Virus record (IMG/VR): IMGVR_UViG_3300042445_001029
Location: 1-29,053 of that record
From: a virus
Reading direction: 5' to 3' (one strand)
DNA length: 29,053 nt
The position numbers and the translations under genes are program-made. The notes beneath the pieces are model-generated. The model saw only the letters and a program-made list of their open reading frames with translations, did not search any database and was not told the origin of the DNA. Below, in pieces: positions 7,743 to 14,408 of the stretch (position 1 is the first letter of the stretch; the number at the start of each line of letters is the position of its first letter).

Positions 7743-8307
7743 AATAAACTTTTTAGCACGGTGCGTTTAGAAAATAAAATAAAAAAATTGTTCTTAATGC
7801 CTGCGTATTTCTTAAAGGAGATCCCTCGGCCCAGTCCCCCTCCCTGTTTACAATCCTATAGCATCATGAATGTAAACTTAAAGCATTACGTTAAGTTGAC
7901 AATCAAACGTCGGATCGTCATGCAGTTGGAAGGTCGCGACAAGCGCCAGCAAAACGTCGGATCGTCATGACGACGCAGGTTCATGCAGAATGTTTGCGCC
8001 TGGACGGCGCGGGATAAAAAACGTCGGATCGTCGAATCGCCATGACGATTTCGGTCGCTCAAATCTTTTTGCCACCGCTATATTATTATGTTTACATTTA
8101 TTCTAAAACTCACAGTACTTACACCCATGACGATATGACGATATGCAGGCCGCGCCTGGGGTTGAGCGGGCATTGCCGACGACGATCTCACAACTATCCG
8201 CGACTATATCCACAATTAATCGCCCAAAATGGGGCAAAACATAATAAAACTCTTTACGACCCTCAAAAAACGTGAGAGGATAACATATCCACAAAGGAGG
8301 ACATGAC
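7743..8307. promoter_or_regulatory. Gene-free divergent control region between late and early genes (origin/operator candidate)
   Basis: This is the longest gene-free stretch in the window, between the leftward late operon and the rightward early cluster. It holds AT-rich blocks (7766-7795, 8080-8105), three direct repeats (7905-8033), a perfect 10-base palindrome at 7963-7972, a tandem TGACGATA repeat near 8128-8144 and two ATATCCACA motifs (8206, 8285). A TTGACA at 7896-7901 has no good -10 partner. A possible early promoter on the plus strand pairs TTAATC (about 8216) with CATAAT (8240-8245); this is weak. Short open frames here lack ribosome sites and protein-like composition. Confidence 0.6.
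7905..8033 (+). repeat. Three direct repeats of AAACGTCGGATCGTC
   Basis: Identical 15-base copies lie at 7905-7919, 7952-7966 and 8019-8033; the first two share three more bases (ATG). The start-to-start distances are 47 and 67 bases. The second copy runs into the palindrome CGTCATGACG, and the third is followed at 8042 by an inverted GACGAT half. This arrangement suits operator or iteron sites for a phage DNA-binding protein. Confidence 0.85.
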
Positions 8308-8454
8308 ATGAAGACGCGTAAGAACTCTAAGGTAAAGATCTGGTACATCTACGCCAGCACAGGCGACGAGATCGGGCAGTTCTCGTTCTATCGGAAGGAG
8401 ATCAGAGCATATTTTCCCGGTAGCCGTATTGTAAAAAACCGCGTGTATCTGTAA
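8308..8454 (+). CDS. Early small basic protein, 48 aa
   Basis: The first gene of the rightward cluster has a very strong ribosome site (AAAGGAGG, seven bases before ATG 8308). A decoy ATG at 8303 is stopped after two codons. The product starts MKTRKNSKVKIWYIYASTGD and ends RIVKNRVYL. It is basic and aromatic with no membrane helix. It looks like a single small beta domain and is not recognised. The stop codon is part of the second TAACATATCCACA element. Confidence 0.72.
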   Translation: MKTRKNSKVKIWYIYASTGDEIGQFSFYRKEIRAYFPGSRIVKNRVYL

Positions 8455-8482
8455 CATATCCACACAACAAAAGGAGACGACG

Positions 8483-8752
8483 ATGACTGACAATACCTAT
8501 AACGGCTGGACAAACTACGCGACGTGGCGGGTCAATCTGGAGATATTCGACGGCATGGATGTTGACGATATGGGATGGCGCGGGATGGACAGATGGGAAC
8601 TTGCGTCTGTCCTGCGCGACTATGCCGAAGAGATCATAGAACAAACCGCGCCGGAAGGATTGGCGCGTGACTATGCGCTGGCGTTTCTTGATGGGGTGAA
8701 TTATCGCGAGATTGCCGACATGCTTATCGGCCAGAACGAAGAAGCAGCATAA
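8483..8752 (+). CDS. Early acidic phage protein with NGWTNYATW motif, 89 aa
   Basis: A GGAG ribosome site precedes ATG 8483. The N-terminal TYNGWTNYATWRVNLEIFDG motif marks a widespread family of small phage proteins of unknown function; the rest is acidic and helical (ELASVLRDYAEEIIEQTAPEG, ALAFLDGVNYREIADML). The low pI and small size would suit a host-takeover or DNA-mimic-type protein, but that is only inference. It is followed at once by a terminator hairpin. Confidence 0.83.
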   Translation: MTDNTYNGWTNYATWRVNLEIFDGMDVDDMGWRGMDRWELASVLRDYAEEIIEQTAPEGLARDYALAFLDGVNYREIADMLIGQNEEAA

Positions 8753-8756
8753 TCAC

Positions 8757-8785
8757 AGGCGGCGCTTCACGGCGTCGCCTATTTT
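8757..8785 (+). terminator. Rho-independent terminator or attenuator in the early cluster
   Basis: A nine-pair stem (AGGCGGCGC with GCGTCGCCT, one G-U pair) closes a six-base loop and is followed by ATTTTG. It lies five bases after the stop of the 89-residue gene and just before the third TAACGTATCCACA element. Confidence 0.75.
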
Positions 8786-8811
8786 GTAACGTATCCACAA
8801 GGAATAACGAC

Positions 8812-9264
8812 ATGACAAACTTAAAAGCATGGTGCGAAAGCAAATGGGAAGGCCCGATGCTTAACATCGGTCACGGCAACGTGTTCACGCAAGAAGGCGC
8901 GAACATTCGCGTGCGCGGCGGGAGCGCTCGCAATTACAAATCAAAAGAACAAAAAGCCTATGAGGCGCGATTCGGCATTTACAATGAAAAGCTAAAGCCC
9001 GTGATTTTGGCTGAAGCAACAAAAACCGATGGCGTTTATCGGTGGCCGGCACATAACAAGCCGGCGCCAGTCGTCGCAATACCGCGCAAGCGCGTCCCGA
9101 AGGCTAAACTAGAACAAGCCGCCGCTATTATCGCCAAAGTGCCGCAAGACGAGCTGGCGGCCTTCCTTGCCAAGTTCGGCCTGTCATTGTCGCTCGCCGC
9201 GTCCATCGCGTCGCTGGACAACGCGGAGATGATCGCGCGTCAATTCTTGAGGGCTACGCTATGA
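8812..9264 (+). CDS. Early protein of unknown function, 150 aa
   Basis: An AAGGA ribosome site lies eight bases before ATG 8812. The N-terminal half is basic and polar (ESKWEGPMLNIGHGNVFTQE, GGSARNYKSKEQKAYEARFG). A Pro/Lys linker (AHNKPAPVVAIPRKRVPKAK) leads to a helical C-terminal domain of about 55 residues (AAAIIAKVPQDELAAFLAKF). The C-terminal helices resemble small DNA- or protein-binding bundles. I do not recognise the family. The stop overlaps the next gene's ATG. Confidence 0.72.
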   Translation: MTNLKAWCESKWEGPMLNIGHGNVFTQEGANIRVRGGSARNYKSKEQKAYEARFGIYNEKLKPVILAEATKTDGVYRWPAHNKPAPVVAIPRKRVPKAKLEQAAAIIAKVPQDELAAFLAKFGLSLSLAASIASLDNAEMIARQFLRATL

Positions 9265-9425
9265 TCGAACTAGAGCTAGAGGCGCAAGCAATACTAGAGC
9301 TTATTGACTTGTTATCGCGCACAAGTAACAAATCCACATATCTAAGCGACGCGCTGCTAACCCTGCGCGACGTTTACGACAACGCAGCCGAAGAATACTG
9401 GACAAACGTTTGGAGCAACCAATGA
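9261..9425 (+). CDS. Small acidic helical protein, 54 aa
   Basis: The frame starts at ATG 9261 in an ATGA overlap with the previous gene and ends in an AATGA overlap with the next. The product MIELELEAQAILELIDLLSR continues through TLRDVYDNAAEEYWTNVW and is acidic and all-helical. Both-ends coupling and protein-like composition support it. The function is unknown. Confidence 0.6.
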   Translation: MIELELEAQAILELIDLLSRTSNKSTYLSDALLTLRDVYDNAAEEYWTNVWSNQ

Positions 9426-9718
9426 CCTACCATATCGACTATGAACTTGATGAGTTCCAGCCGTGGCCGGGAATGGCGATATACGCCTATGGCGTTGCGA
9501 CCATCACCTATAAATGGGAAGGGCGCGACCGCGACACAGGCGACGCTGCCGGCCCGTATGACATCGAGCTAGAACACCTCACAATAAGCGCTGACAAGGC
9601 TAAAGAGCCCGACCGCTGCATAGAGCAGACTGATCCGCTCTTCGCACGGATAGAGGCTATCCTATGCGCCAGCCGTGACGTGTATGCAGCCTGCAAGGAA
9701 GATTATGAGGAAGAGTGA
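9422..9718 (+). CDS. Acidic protein of unknown function, 98 aa
   Basis: The chosen start is ATG 9422, with GGAG six bases upstream and coupling to the previous stop; the longer upstream start is inside the neighbour. The product is strongly acidic, with a beta-rich core (MAIYAYGVATITYKWEGRD, YDIELEHLTISADKA) and a helical Cys-containing end (ARIEAILCASRDVYAACKED). The family is not recognised. Confidence 0.68.
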   Translation: MTYHIDYELDEFQPWPGMAIYAYGVATITYKWEGRDRDTGDAAGPYDIELEHLTISADKAKEPDRCIEQTDPLFARIEAILCASRDVYAACKEDYEEE

Positions 9719-9800
9719 CCTGATAGCCTTCGCCATCGGCGCAGCGCTGGCAATACCCGCGCTGTTCCTTTTCCTCATTCACTTGCTAGGGGGGCTCTGA
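9705..9800 (+). CDS. Tiny membrane protein, 31 aa
   Basis: ATG 9705 lies inside the end of the previous gene and has an AAGGA ribosome site five bases upstream. The product MRKSDLIAFAIGAALAIPAL goes on to FLFLIHLLGGL: a basic N-terminus and one transmembrane helix. The stop overlaps the next ATG (TGATG). The good ribosome site, coupling and clear helix make it likely to be expressed. Confidence 0.55.
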   Translation: MRKSDLIAFAIGAALAIPALFLFLIHLLGGL

Positions 9801-10348
9801 TGCGAGTTTTAATCGCTTGCGAGTTTAGCGGGACAGTGCGGGACGCATTCACACGGCGCGGTCATTATGCCATGTCATGCGACTTGCTCTCGTCTGAAAC
9901 GCCAGGCCCGCACCATCAAGGTGACGTGCGCGACGTATTGGGCGACGACTGGGATTTGATGATAGCGCACCCGCCTTGCACGCATCTTGCCGTGTCCGGC
10001 GCGCGCTGGTTCAAGGATAAACGCGAAGAACAGGCGGAAGCGCTGGACTTCGTGCGGCTGTTGCTCGACGCGCCGATCCCGCGCATAGCGCTGGAAAATC
10101 CCGTCTCTATCATTAGCAGCAAAATCAGAAAGCCCGACCAGATCATACAGCCTTGGCAATTCGGCCACGGCGAGACGAAAGCTACGTGCCTATGGCTAAG
10201 GGGGCTCCCGCCTCTGACGCCAACGGACATAGTGGAGGGGCGCACGGCGCGTGTTCACCGTATGCCGCCCGGCCCTGATAGATGGAAAGAACGTTCACGC
10301 ACTTATGGAGGCGTCGCGGAAGCGATGGCGGCACAATGGGGAGCATAA
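9800..10348 (+). CDS. Mini C5-cytosine methyltransferase-like protein, 182 aa
   Basis: The N-terminus MRVLIACEFSGTVRDAFTRRG is a Rossmann SAM-binding loop, followed by SCDLL (motif II-like acidic residue). HPPCTHLAVSG carries the Pro-Cys of motif IV, and ALENPVSI resembles motif VI (ENV). The C-terminal RTYGGVAEAMAAQWG is common in phage members. It lacks a recognisable target-recognition domain and is half the length of classical C5 methyltransferases. It could protect phage DNA or modify a nucleotide. AGGGGG before the ATG is the ribosome site. Confidence 0.78.
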   Translation: MRVLIACEFSGTVRDAFTRRGHYAMSCDLLSSETPGPHHQGDVRDVLGDDWDLMIAHPPCTHLAVSGARWFKDKREEQAEALDFVRLLLDAPIPRIALENPVSIISSKIRKPDQIIQPWQFGHGETKATCLWLRGLPPLTPTDIVEGRTARVHRMPPGPDRWKERSRTYGGVAEAMAAQWGA

Positions 10349-10350
10349 CC

Positions 10351-10503
10351 ATGTCACGCATGAAAGATTATTTTGAGTTCAGCCAGCTCTTACACTGGCT
10401 GTCCGACGAGGCGCTTAACATCCTGCTAGAGACAGAGCAGGACGATTACCGCGCCAAGATCATCCAGAACGAATTAGAGAAGCGCGGCCATGCTCCGGCT
10501 TGA
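10351..10503 (+). CDS. Small helical protein, 50 aa
   Basis: The start ATG 10351 follows GGAG by seven bases, directly after the methyltransferase stop; an earlier in-frame start would lie inside that gene. The product MSRMKDYFEFSQLLHWLSDE continues to DDYRAKIIQNELEKRGHAPA and is all-helical and charged. The function is unknown. Confidence 0.62.
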   Translation: MSRMKDYFEFSQLLHWLSDEALNILLETEQDDYRAKIIQNELEKRGHAPA

Positions 10504-10738
10504 CCTTGACACCGAACCCGGTGGGGTCATGACCCGCTGGAAGGTCGGAGAGGGGCTGTCGCTGCATCGGCGCGACGGCTCGCTCATAATGAAAATCCAT
10601 GCGCCCTATGCTGACGAGCGTTCTGTCGTCACGGCGGCGCACGCGCTCAATTTCATGTTCAAGAGTCTAAAACATGCAAAAGCAAGAGATGATCGAAGAG
10701 ATTCGGGAGCTGATCGAGGAAACAGCCCGGAATCATAA
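10490..10738 (+). CDS. Small protein of unknown function, 82 aa
   Basis: ATG 10490 overlaps the end of the previous gene by 14 bases. The first 60 residues look folded (GGVMTRWKVGEGLSLHRRDG, LIMKIHAPYADERSVVTAA). The last 20 (ARDDRRDSGADRGNSPES) read through the start of the next gene and look like frame-shifted tail sequence. No known motif is visible. Confidence 0.5.
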   Translation: MLRLDLDTEPGGVMTRWKVGEGLSLHRRDGSLIMKIHAPYADERSVVTAAHALNFMFKSLKHAKARDDRRDSGADRGNSPES

Positions 10739-10919
10739 CATACCCACCGAAGCCCTGACCGGCCACAACCGCCGCAAAGGGGTCATCTGGCCCCGGTTCG
10801 AGATTATGTGGCGCGCCAGGCACGAGCTGAACGCGCCGCTCCAGCTAATCGGACAAGTGCTAGGCGGGCGCGACCACACGACCATCATGCACGGGATCAA
10901 ACGCTATGAAAACAGGTGA
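10674..10919 (+). CDS. Stand-alone DnaA domain IV-like DNA-binding protein, 81 aa
   Basis: The whole protein corresponds to the DNA-binding domain IV of the replication initiator DnaA. It has a first helix (IEEIRELIEETARNHNIP), a basic loop region (TGHNRRKGVIWPR), a helix (RFEIMWRARHELN) and the helix-turn-helix with the signature LGGRDHTTIMHGIKRYE. There is no AAA+ ATPase and no domain I. In DnaA this region reads the TTATCCACA box. Here it may act as a repressor, an origin binder or a competitor of host DnaA. An internal ATG at 10689 is an alternative start. Confidence 0.85.
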   Translation: MQKQEMIEEIRELIEETARNHNIPTEALTGHNRRKGVIWPRFEIMWRARHELNAPLQLIGQVLGGRDHTTIMHGIKRYENR

Positions 10920-10974
10920 AGCCATGGCAATCTTAATCGCTGTTTTAATCGAGCTGGTGTTGGGGCTGAAATGA
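10906..10974 (+). CDS. Possible 22-residue hydrophobic peptide
   Basis: ATG 10906 (or 10924, preceded by AGGTGA) to a stop that overlaps the next gene's ATG. The product MKTGEAMAILIAVLIELVLG plus LK is a bare hydrophobic helix. It fills the only gap in the coupled cluster, so it could be a tiny membrane peptide or simply a coupling leader. Confidence 0.35.
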   Translation: MKTGEAMAILIAVLIELVLGLK

Positions 10975-11171
10975 CGTTCGAGGAACAATATCAGGCCATA
11001 CAGGCCGTAATACCTGACCTGCCGCGTGACGTGCCGGCCTATCAGGTCAATCCACCCCTCTGGGCGTTCTGGCGCACGGTAGAGCCGTGGGCGCAAGAGA
11101 GCCCCGTCTTCACTGAAATGGAGATCGTGCGCCGGCTGGACTTGCTTTACATGGGCCAAGGCGTCTGCTAA
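10971..11171 (+). CDS. Last early-cluster gene, 66 aa, unknown
   Basis: ATG 10971 is in ATGA overlap with the preceding tiny frame. The product MTFEEQYQAIQAVIPDLPRD has a Trp/Pro-rich centre (NPPLWAFWRTVEPWAQ) and a helical end (FTEMEIVRRLDLLYMGQG). The family is not recognised. It is followed by the cluster's terminator 43 bases later. Confidence 0.65.
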   Translation: MTFEEQYQAIQAVIPDLPRDVPAYQVNPPLWAFWRTVEPWAQESPVFTEMEIVRRLDLLYMGQGVC

Positions 11172-11214
11172 TAATCTTTTTGTGCTTTCTGCACGTTTCC
11201 TCCCAATGGTGACT

Positions 11215-11244
11215 GGCCCCGGCTCCCCCGCCGGGGTCTTTTTT
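11215..11244 (+). terminator. Strong rho-independent terminator ending the early cluster
   Basis: A nine-pair GC-rich stem (GGCCCCGGC with GCCGGGGTC, one G-U pair) with a six-base loop is followed by six T. It closes the rightward transcript that starts near 8.25 kb and insulates it from the leftward gene ending at 11243. No U tract follows on the minus strand. Confidence 0.9.
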
Positions 11245-11719
11245 AGTATCCGAGCATCGCCCGAAGATAATTTAAAACGCTCGGTTCATACTCTGGCCCT
11301 TGCGGCGCGACATAATCGCGCCCGCCGGCAAACGTAGCGTCAGGCAGCCGCTGAAAGCTCTGCGGCAAGATAGGCGCAGCCCCAGGCATTACGCCGGCCA
11401 TAGACTGTCTAAAACGATCCATAAACGCTTGGCGCTTCACGGCGGCGTCAGCCGGGGCCATGTAGTACTGCCCCACCAAATCCGTGTATTGATGCGGCAG
11501 ATAGACGCCTCCCTTACCCGCCGGCGCGGGCATGGGGACGCCTTGATAGCTGGCGATGTCGGCAATGGCCGGCCCAAAGTTCTCTACGTCAGTCGGGGCG
11601 TAATAATCCGTATGGGCCAGCATAGCGTTTCGCCGGTCCATCACAGCGTCCATGGCTTCCGCCTCCCTCTGTTTTTGTGTTATAGGGGCGAACATGTAAT
11701 TGACGGAACCTTTAGGCAT
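11243..11719 (-). CDS. Ala/Pro/Tyr-rich protein of unknown function, 158 aa
   Basis: The frame runs from ATG 11719 (or ATG 11695, MFAPITQKQREAEAMDAVMD) to a stop beside the early terminator. Composition is low in charge and rich in Ala, Pro, Tyr and Gly (GVPMPAPAGKGGVYLP, PGAAPILPQSFQRLPD, FAGGRDYVAPQGPEYEP), with helical segments around residues 15-35 and 90-110. It resembles virion accessory or ejection proteins more than replication proteins, though it lies in the replication half. No domain is recognised and no convincing ribosome site is seen. Confidence 0.68.
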   Translation of the reverse strand: MPKGSVNYMFAPITQKQREAEAMDAVMDRRNAMLAHTDYYAPTDVENFGPAIADIASYQGVPMPAPAGKGGVYLPHQYTDLVGQYYMAPADAAVKRQAFMDRFRQSMAGVMPGAAPILPQSFQRLPDATFAGGRDYVAPQGPEYEPSVLNYLRAMLGY

Positions 11720-11963
11720 GACCGAGTCCGAGTTTGAACGCCGCCTGAAGGCGCTCCAGCAAGAAATATCTGAGTCTTATCTTAAAGGATATAACGAGGC
11801 CAGGCAACGCGCCCAGTGGACTATAGCGGCGGCCGTCGATGAAAGCACCCGTCTACGGAACGCGCTCGAATGGGCGCTAGACGAGGTTCAAGACGAAAGC
11901 CGCCGAGTCCGTATTCTAGCAGCAATGCACAGGCGGCAACCAACCAATCACGAACGAGACTGA
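11718..11963 (+). CDS. Small coiled-coil-like protein, 81 aa
   Basis: The start ATG 11718 shares bases with the oppositely oriented start at 11719. The product MTESEFERRLKALQQEISES is charged and almost entirely helical, with heptad-like spacing through RLRNALEWALDEVQDESRRV. Composition is far more protein-like than a shadow frame. It lies alone on the plus strand between minus-strand genes and converges with the next gene (16-base 3' overlap). The ribosome site is weak. The function is unknown. Confidence 0.6.
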   Translation: MTESEFERRLKALQQEISESYLKGYNEARQRAQWTIAAAVDESTRLRNALEWALDEVQDESRRVRILAAMHRRQPTNHERD

Positions 11964-12154
11964 CCATAGCCTAGGCCCTCCAGCAGCTCGCGGGCCGTCT
12001 CATGGGCCTGACATAGCCCCTCGACGATCTCCGGCGGACACTCATCGTCCCCCGGAGTCGCCGCCCAGTCAAGGTAAAGATCAAGCTGATCGGTTAAATT
12101 CGCCAAGACGTTCATAAAGACCGGATAGGCGTCAACCTTTAAGTGGGACGACAT
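11948..12154 (-). CDS. Small acidic protein, 68 aa, end of replication operon
   Basis: ATG 12154 overlaps the end of the primase-helicase gene, with GGAAAG just upstream, so it is co-translated. The product is acidic and helical (VFMNVLANLTDQLDLYLDWA, EIVEGLCQAHETARELLEGL). No known motif is visible. Confidence 0.65.
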   Translation of the reverse strand: MSSHLKVDAYPVFMNVLANLTDQLDLYLDWAATPGDDECPPEIVEGLCQAHETARELLEGLGYGQSRS

Positions 12155-14408
12155 TGTCTTTCCAGTCCGGTTCGACCATGTTGCGTAGCTTGGCTTTAGG
12201 CAACGCCGCTAGGTCAGGCCGCACGAATATGTGCCGCTTCGATTTATATTCAGGCGAGCTACAAAGCCCTTTGTCAACCCATCCGGCCTCTTTCAGAGCA
12301 TGAAACAGCGCCGGCTGAACGATCCTTGTCCGCAGATTGTCCGGCGCGGCCTGTGACAACTCTTTAAGGATGATGTGCCAGGGGCCAGAGATGATGTCGG
12401 TCTTGAACGGCGATTCTTGCTTTTCGATAAGGTGATGAATGTAGCTCTCCGCGTTGCTCATGCCGGTGTAGATCAAACGCTGCTTGTATTCGGTCGCAAA
12501 CGGAATCGCTTTCGGATTAAACTGCGACACGTCCCGCCCGCGCAACCAGCCCGCAACCGCCTCAAATCCACCGGCCTTATACCAGTCCCAGATCCGCGTC
12601 GTCTCCTCCGGCGTCATCTTCGGCGCGTCAGACCAGACGCAGAACCAGCGCCGGTCGTCACTGTCGAGCGTGATCGGCATGGATTCGTTCGTGAACGCCA
12701 GCATGAAGATCCGATTAGGCATCTCGAACGGATGCAAACCTTTGCGGTTGACCGTCAGCATCTCCGGCGGCGCGGCGATGATCGGCTTGAGCTTGTTCGC
12801 CAGCGCCCGGCGCTCTTTCGCTTCCGGCTCTTTCAGCTCGTTTAACACCATGATCTCAGTCTGATAATGGTAGCCAAAATCGCTGTTGATCTTATTGCTG
12901 TCGATCACCGCGACGTTTCTCATGTGCTCGCCGCCAACGGCCCAGAGCAGCGGATACCACATGGTGTCCTTGCCGATACCGCCGTTGCCGCCGTGCAGGA
13001 TCGCGTGATTGATCTTCGTGCGCGGCTGCTGTGCCTTCACGGCCATCACGTTCCAGATATGCTCAAGTTCGCGTTCGTCCGGCACGAGACGCCGGCAATG
13101 GTCAATCCAAAGCTGCGGATTACCGGCGCTCTCGACCTTCGGCCTGGCGTCGCGCCAGACGTTGCCATAAACGAGCCCATCGCGCGCAACCTTCCAGTCG
13201 TCACCGGCAGCGTAGGTCATGCCTTTCAAGACATAACCCTTTTGAGCCTCGCGGTTTTCATCATACCAAACCGACGCCTCAAGCCGACGCGGTTTTTCGC
13301 CCGTAGACTTACATTCGACATGCCGGAAAATCGCGTTAAACGCGCGGCGGCTGATCTCTTGACCTGTCTTATGGTCAAAATAACCGTCATCATCGACGAC
13401 ATAAGCGAAGCGTTTATGCCATGTGGCGCGTTCTTCGCGCCCCGCTTGCTTGCGCTCCACTTCAGCAATTCGAACCGCCGCCTCGTCAGGAAACGCTTCG
13501 GTCGGCGTCAGCGAACTAATCTTGCTGGTGTAGTCGGCAATGAGATCGTCTCGCAGGCCGGGGATAGCGCGCGGCCCACCTTGTTCCGATACCCAATCGC
13601 AAAAGAACTTGCTATCAAGATGCTCGCAATGAGCGTGATAGCAACAGAATGAACGATCCTGCGGCTTATATCGCGCTTCAATCTGTCCATCTGTGTGTCC
13701 TTCATGATTCGGGCAGACGACGCCGCACCAACCTTCGGCGTTTACGCCGGACGTAACAAGACCGTTCTCGCTCAGCCACGCCAGCACTGTGTCATTGCCA
13801 GTGTCTTTTACTCTAAAAGAGACGTGTCTTGCAGTGCCAGTCTCAGCCGGCGTAACGCCAAGCGCCGTGCAAATTTCCGCGAGCGTGTATTCGTTCTTTG
13901 GGTGAAACTCTACTTCGCGACAGACAAACGCGTCGCGTCCCGGCTTGACGTTAACCGAGCCTGGCAGGCGACAGTTACGCACGGCGTTAGTAGCACCAGG
14001 ATCGGTATAGCCAGCTTCAGCAATAGCGGTAAGAGCTGCACAATGTTCCTCCACGGTCGGCTGGTCGCTGTAAGCATACCAGTATTGATAGTTGCCGGGG
14101 CTTGTCTCGACGATAGCGGTCGGTTCTAGTGACGGAATCTTCGACTTGGTGCCAATGTCGTCCAGCATCATAAACAGCACATGCGTGCAGTTCGCCACGC
14201 TGGCGGACGGCTTGTCGCGCATACGATCCATGATGAACGAGCCGGTGTTGAGAAACCAACTCTCGCCTTCCTTACGCTTGTGCTTCGGCAGATACGCCGG
14301 CCAAGTGTATTTAGGCGAACCGTCCTTGTGCAGCTTGCCCGTGTCGATCTGTTTGACAATCAGCGCTGTCTCGCCTTTCGGCGCAAGAGATGTAAAATAG
14401 TTAATCAT
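12132..14408 (-). CDS. Primase-helicase (primpol plus SF3-type helicase)
   Basis: The start is taken as ATG 14408, overlapping the stop of the upstream gene after GAGGAAAG. The N-terminal archaeo-eukaryotic-type primase shows the metal-binding MMLDD (about residues 80-84) and NCRLPGSVNVKPG (145-157). A Cys/His cluster at 228-261 (CGVVCPNH ... CCYHAHC) suggests a zinc knuckle. A helicase domain follows, like those of NrS-1-type polymerases (DUF5906 group): Walker A GGNGGIGKDT at 473-482, Walker B-like IMVLNELKE at 519, and AFTNESMPITLDSDDRRWF. The 758-residue protein would prime and unwind at the phage fork. It lies in one operon with PolA. Confidence 0.9.
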   Translation of the reverse strand: MINYFTSLAPKGETALIVKQIDTGKLHKDGSPKYTWPAYLPKHKRKEGESWFLNTGSFIMDRMRDKPSASVANCTHVLFMMLDDIGTKSKIPSLEPTAIVETSPGNYQYWYAYSDQPTVEEHCAALTAIAEAGYTDPGATNAVRNCRLPGSVNVKPGRDAFVCREVEFHPKNEYTLAEICTALGVTPAETGTARHVSFRVKDTGNDTVLAWLSENGLVTSGVNAEGWCGVVCPNHEGHTDGQIEARYKPQDRSFCCYHAHCEHLDSKFFCDWVSEQGGPRAIPGLRDDLIADYTSKISSLTPTEAFPDEAAVRIAEVERKQAGREERATWHKRFAYVVDDDGYFDHKTGQEISRRAFNAIFRHVECKSTGEKPRRLEASVWYDENREAQKGYVLKGMTYAAGDDWKVARDGLVYGNVWRDARPKVESAGNPQLWIDHCRRLVPDERELEHIWNVMAVKAQQPRTKINHAILHGGNGGIGKDTMWYPLLWAVGGEHMRNVAVIDSNKINSDFGYHYQTEIMVLNELKEPEAKERRALANKLKPIIAAPPEMLTVNRKGLHPFEMPNRIFMLAFTNESMPITLDSDDRRWFCVWSDAPKMTPEETTRIWDWYKAGGFEAVAGWLRGRDVSQFNPKAIPFATEYKQRLIYTGMSNAESYIHHLIEKQESPFKTDIISGPWHIILKELSQAAPDNLRTRIVQPALFHALKEAGWVDKGLCSSPEYKSKRHIFVRPDLAALPKAKLRNMVEPDWKDNVVPLKG

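Larger units (their letters stand above)
8206..8799 (+). repeat. Recurrent TAACRTATCCACA element with DnaA-box-like core
   Basis: The 13-base element TAAC(A/G)TATCCACA occurs at 8281-8293, 8452-8464 and 8787-8799, each time directly before the ribosome site of an early gene. The core ATATCCACA also occurs alone at 8206-8214. All copies have the same orientation. The core differs from the bacterial DnaA box TTATCCACA by one base (two in the 8787 copy, which reads GTATCCACA). Confidence 0.85.

Noticed and set aside
7761-7970. Short open frame in the control region
   Set aside because: No ribosome site, Lys/Pro-biased translation, and it runs through the direct repeats, which better explain the sequence.
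7905-8144. Possible CRISPR-like array
   Set aside because: Only three short copies with unequal spacing (47 and 67 bases), palindromic half-sites and no cas genes; operator or iteron sites fit better.
8042-8275. 77-codon plus-strand frame in the control region
   Set aside because: Non-protein-like composition and no ribosome site; it covers AT-rich and DnaA-box-like regulatory sequence.
8303-8311. ATG at 8303 as start of the first early gene
   Set aside because: It is followed by a stop after two codons; the real start is 8308 with ideal spacing to AAAGGAGG.
12867-13652. 261-codon plus-strand open frame opposite the primase-helicase
   Set aside because: No motif or ribosome site, and the opposite strand has a complete domain set with catalytic motifs.
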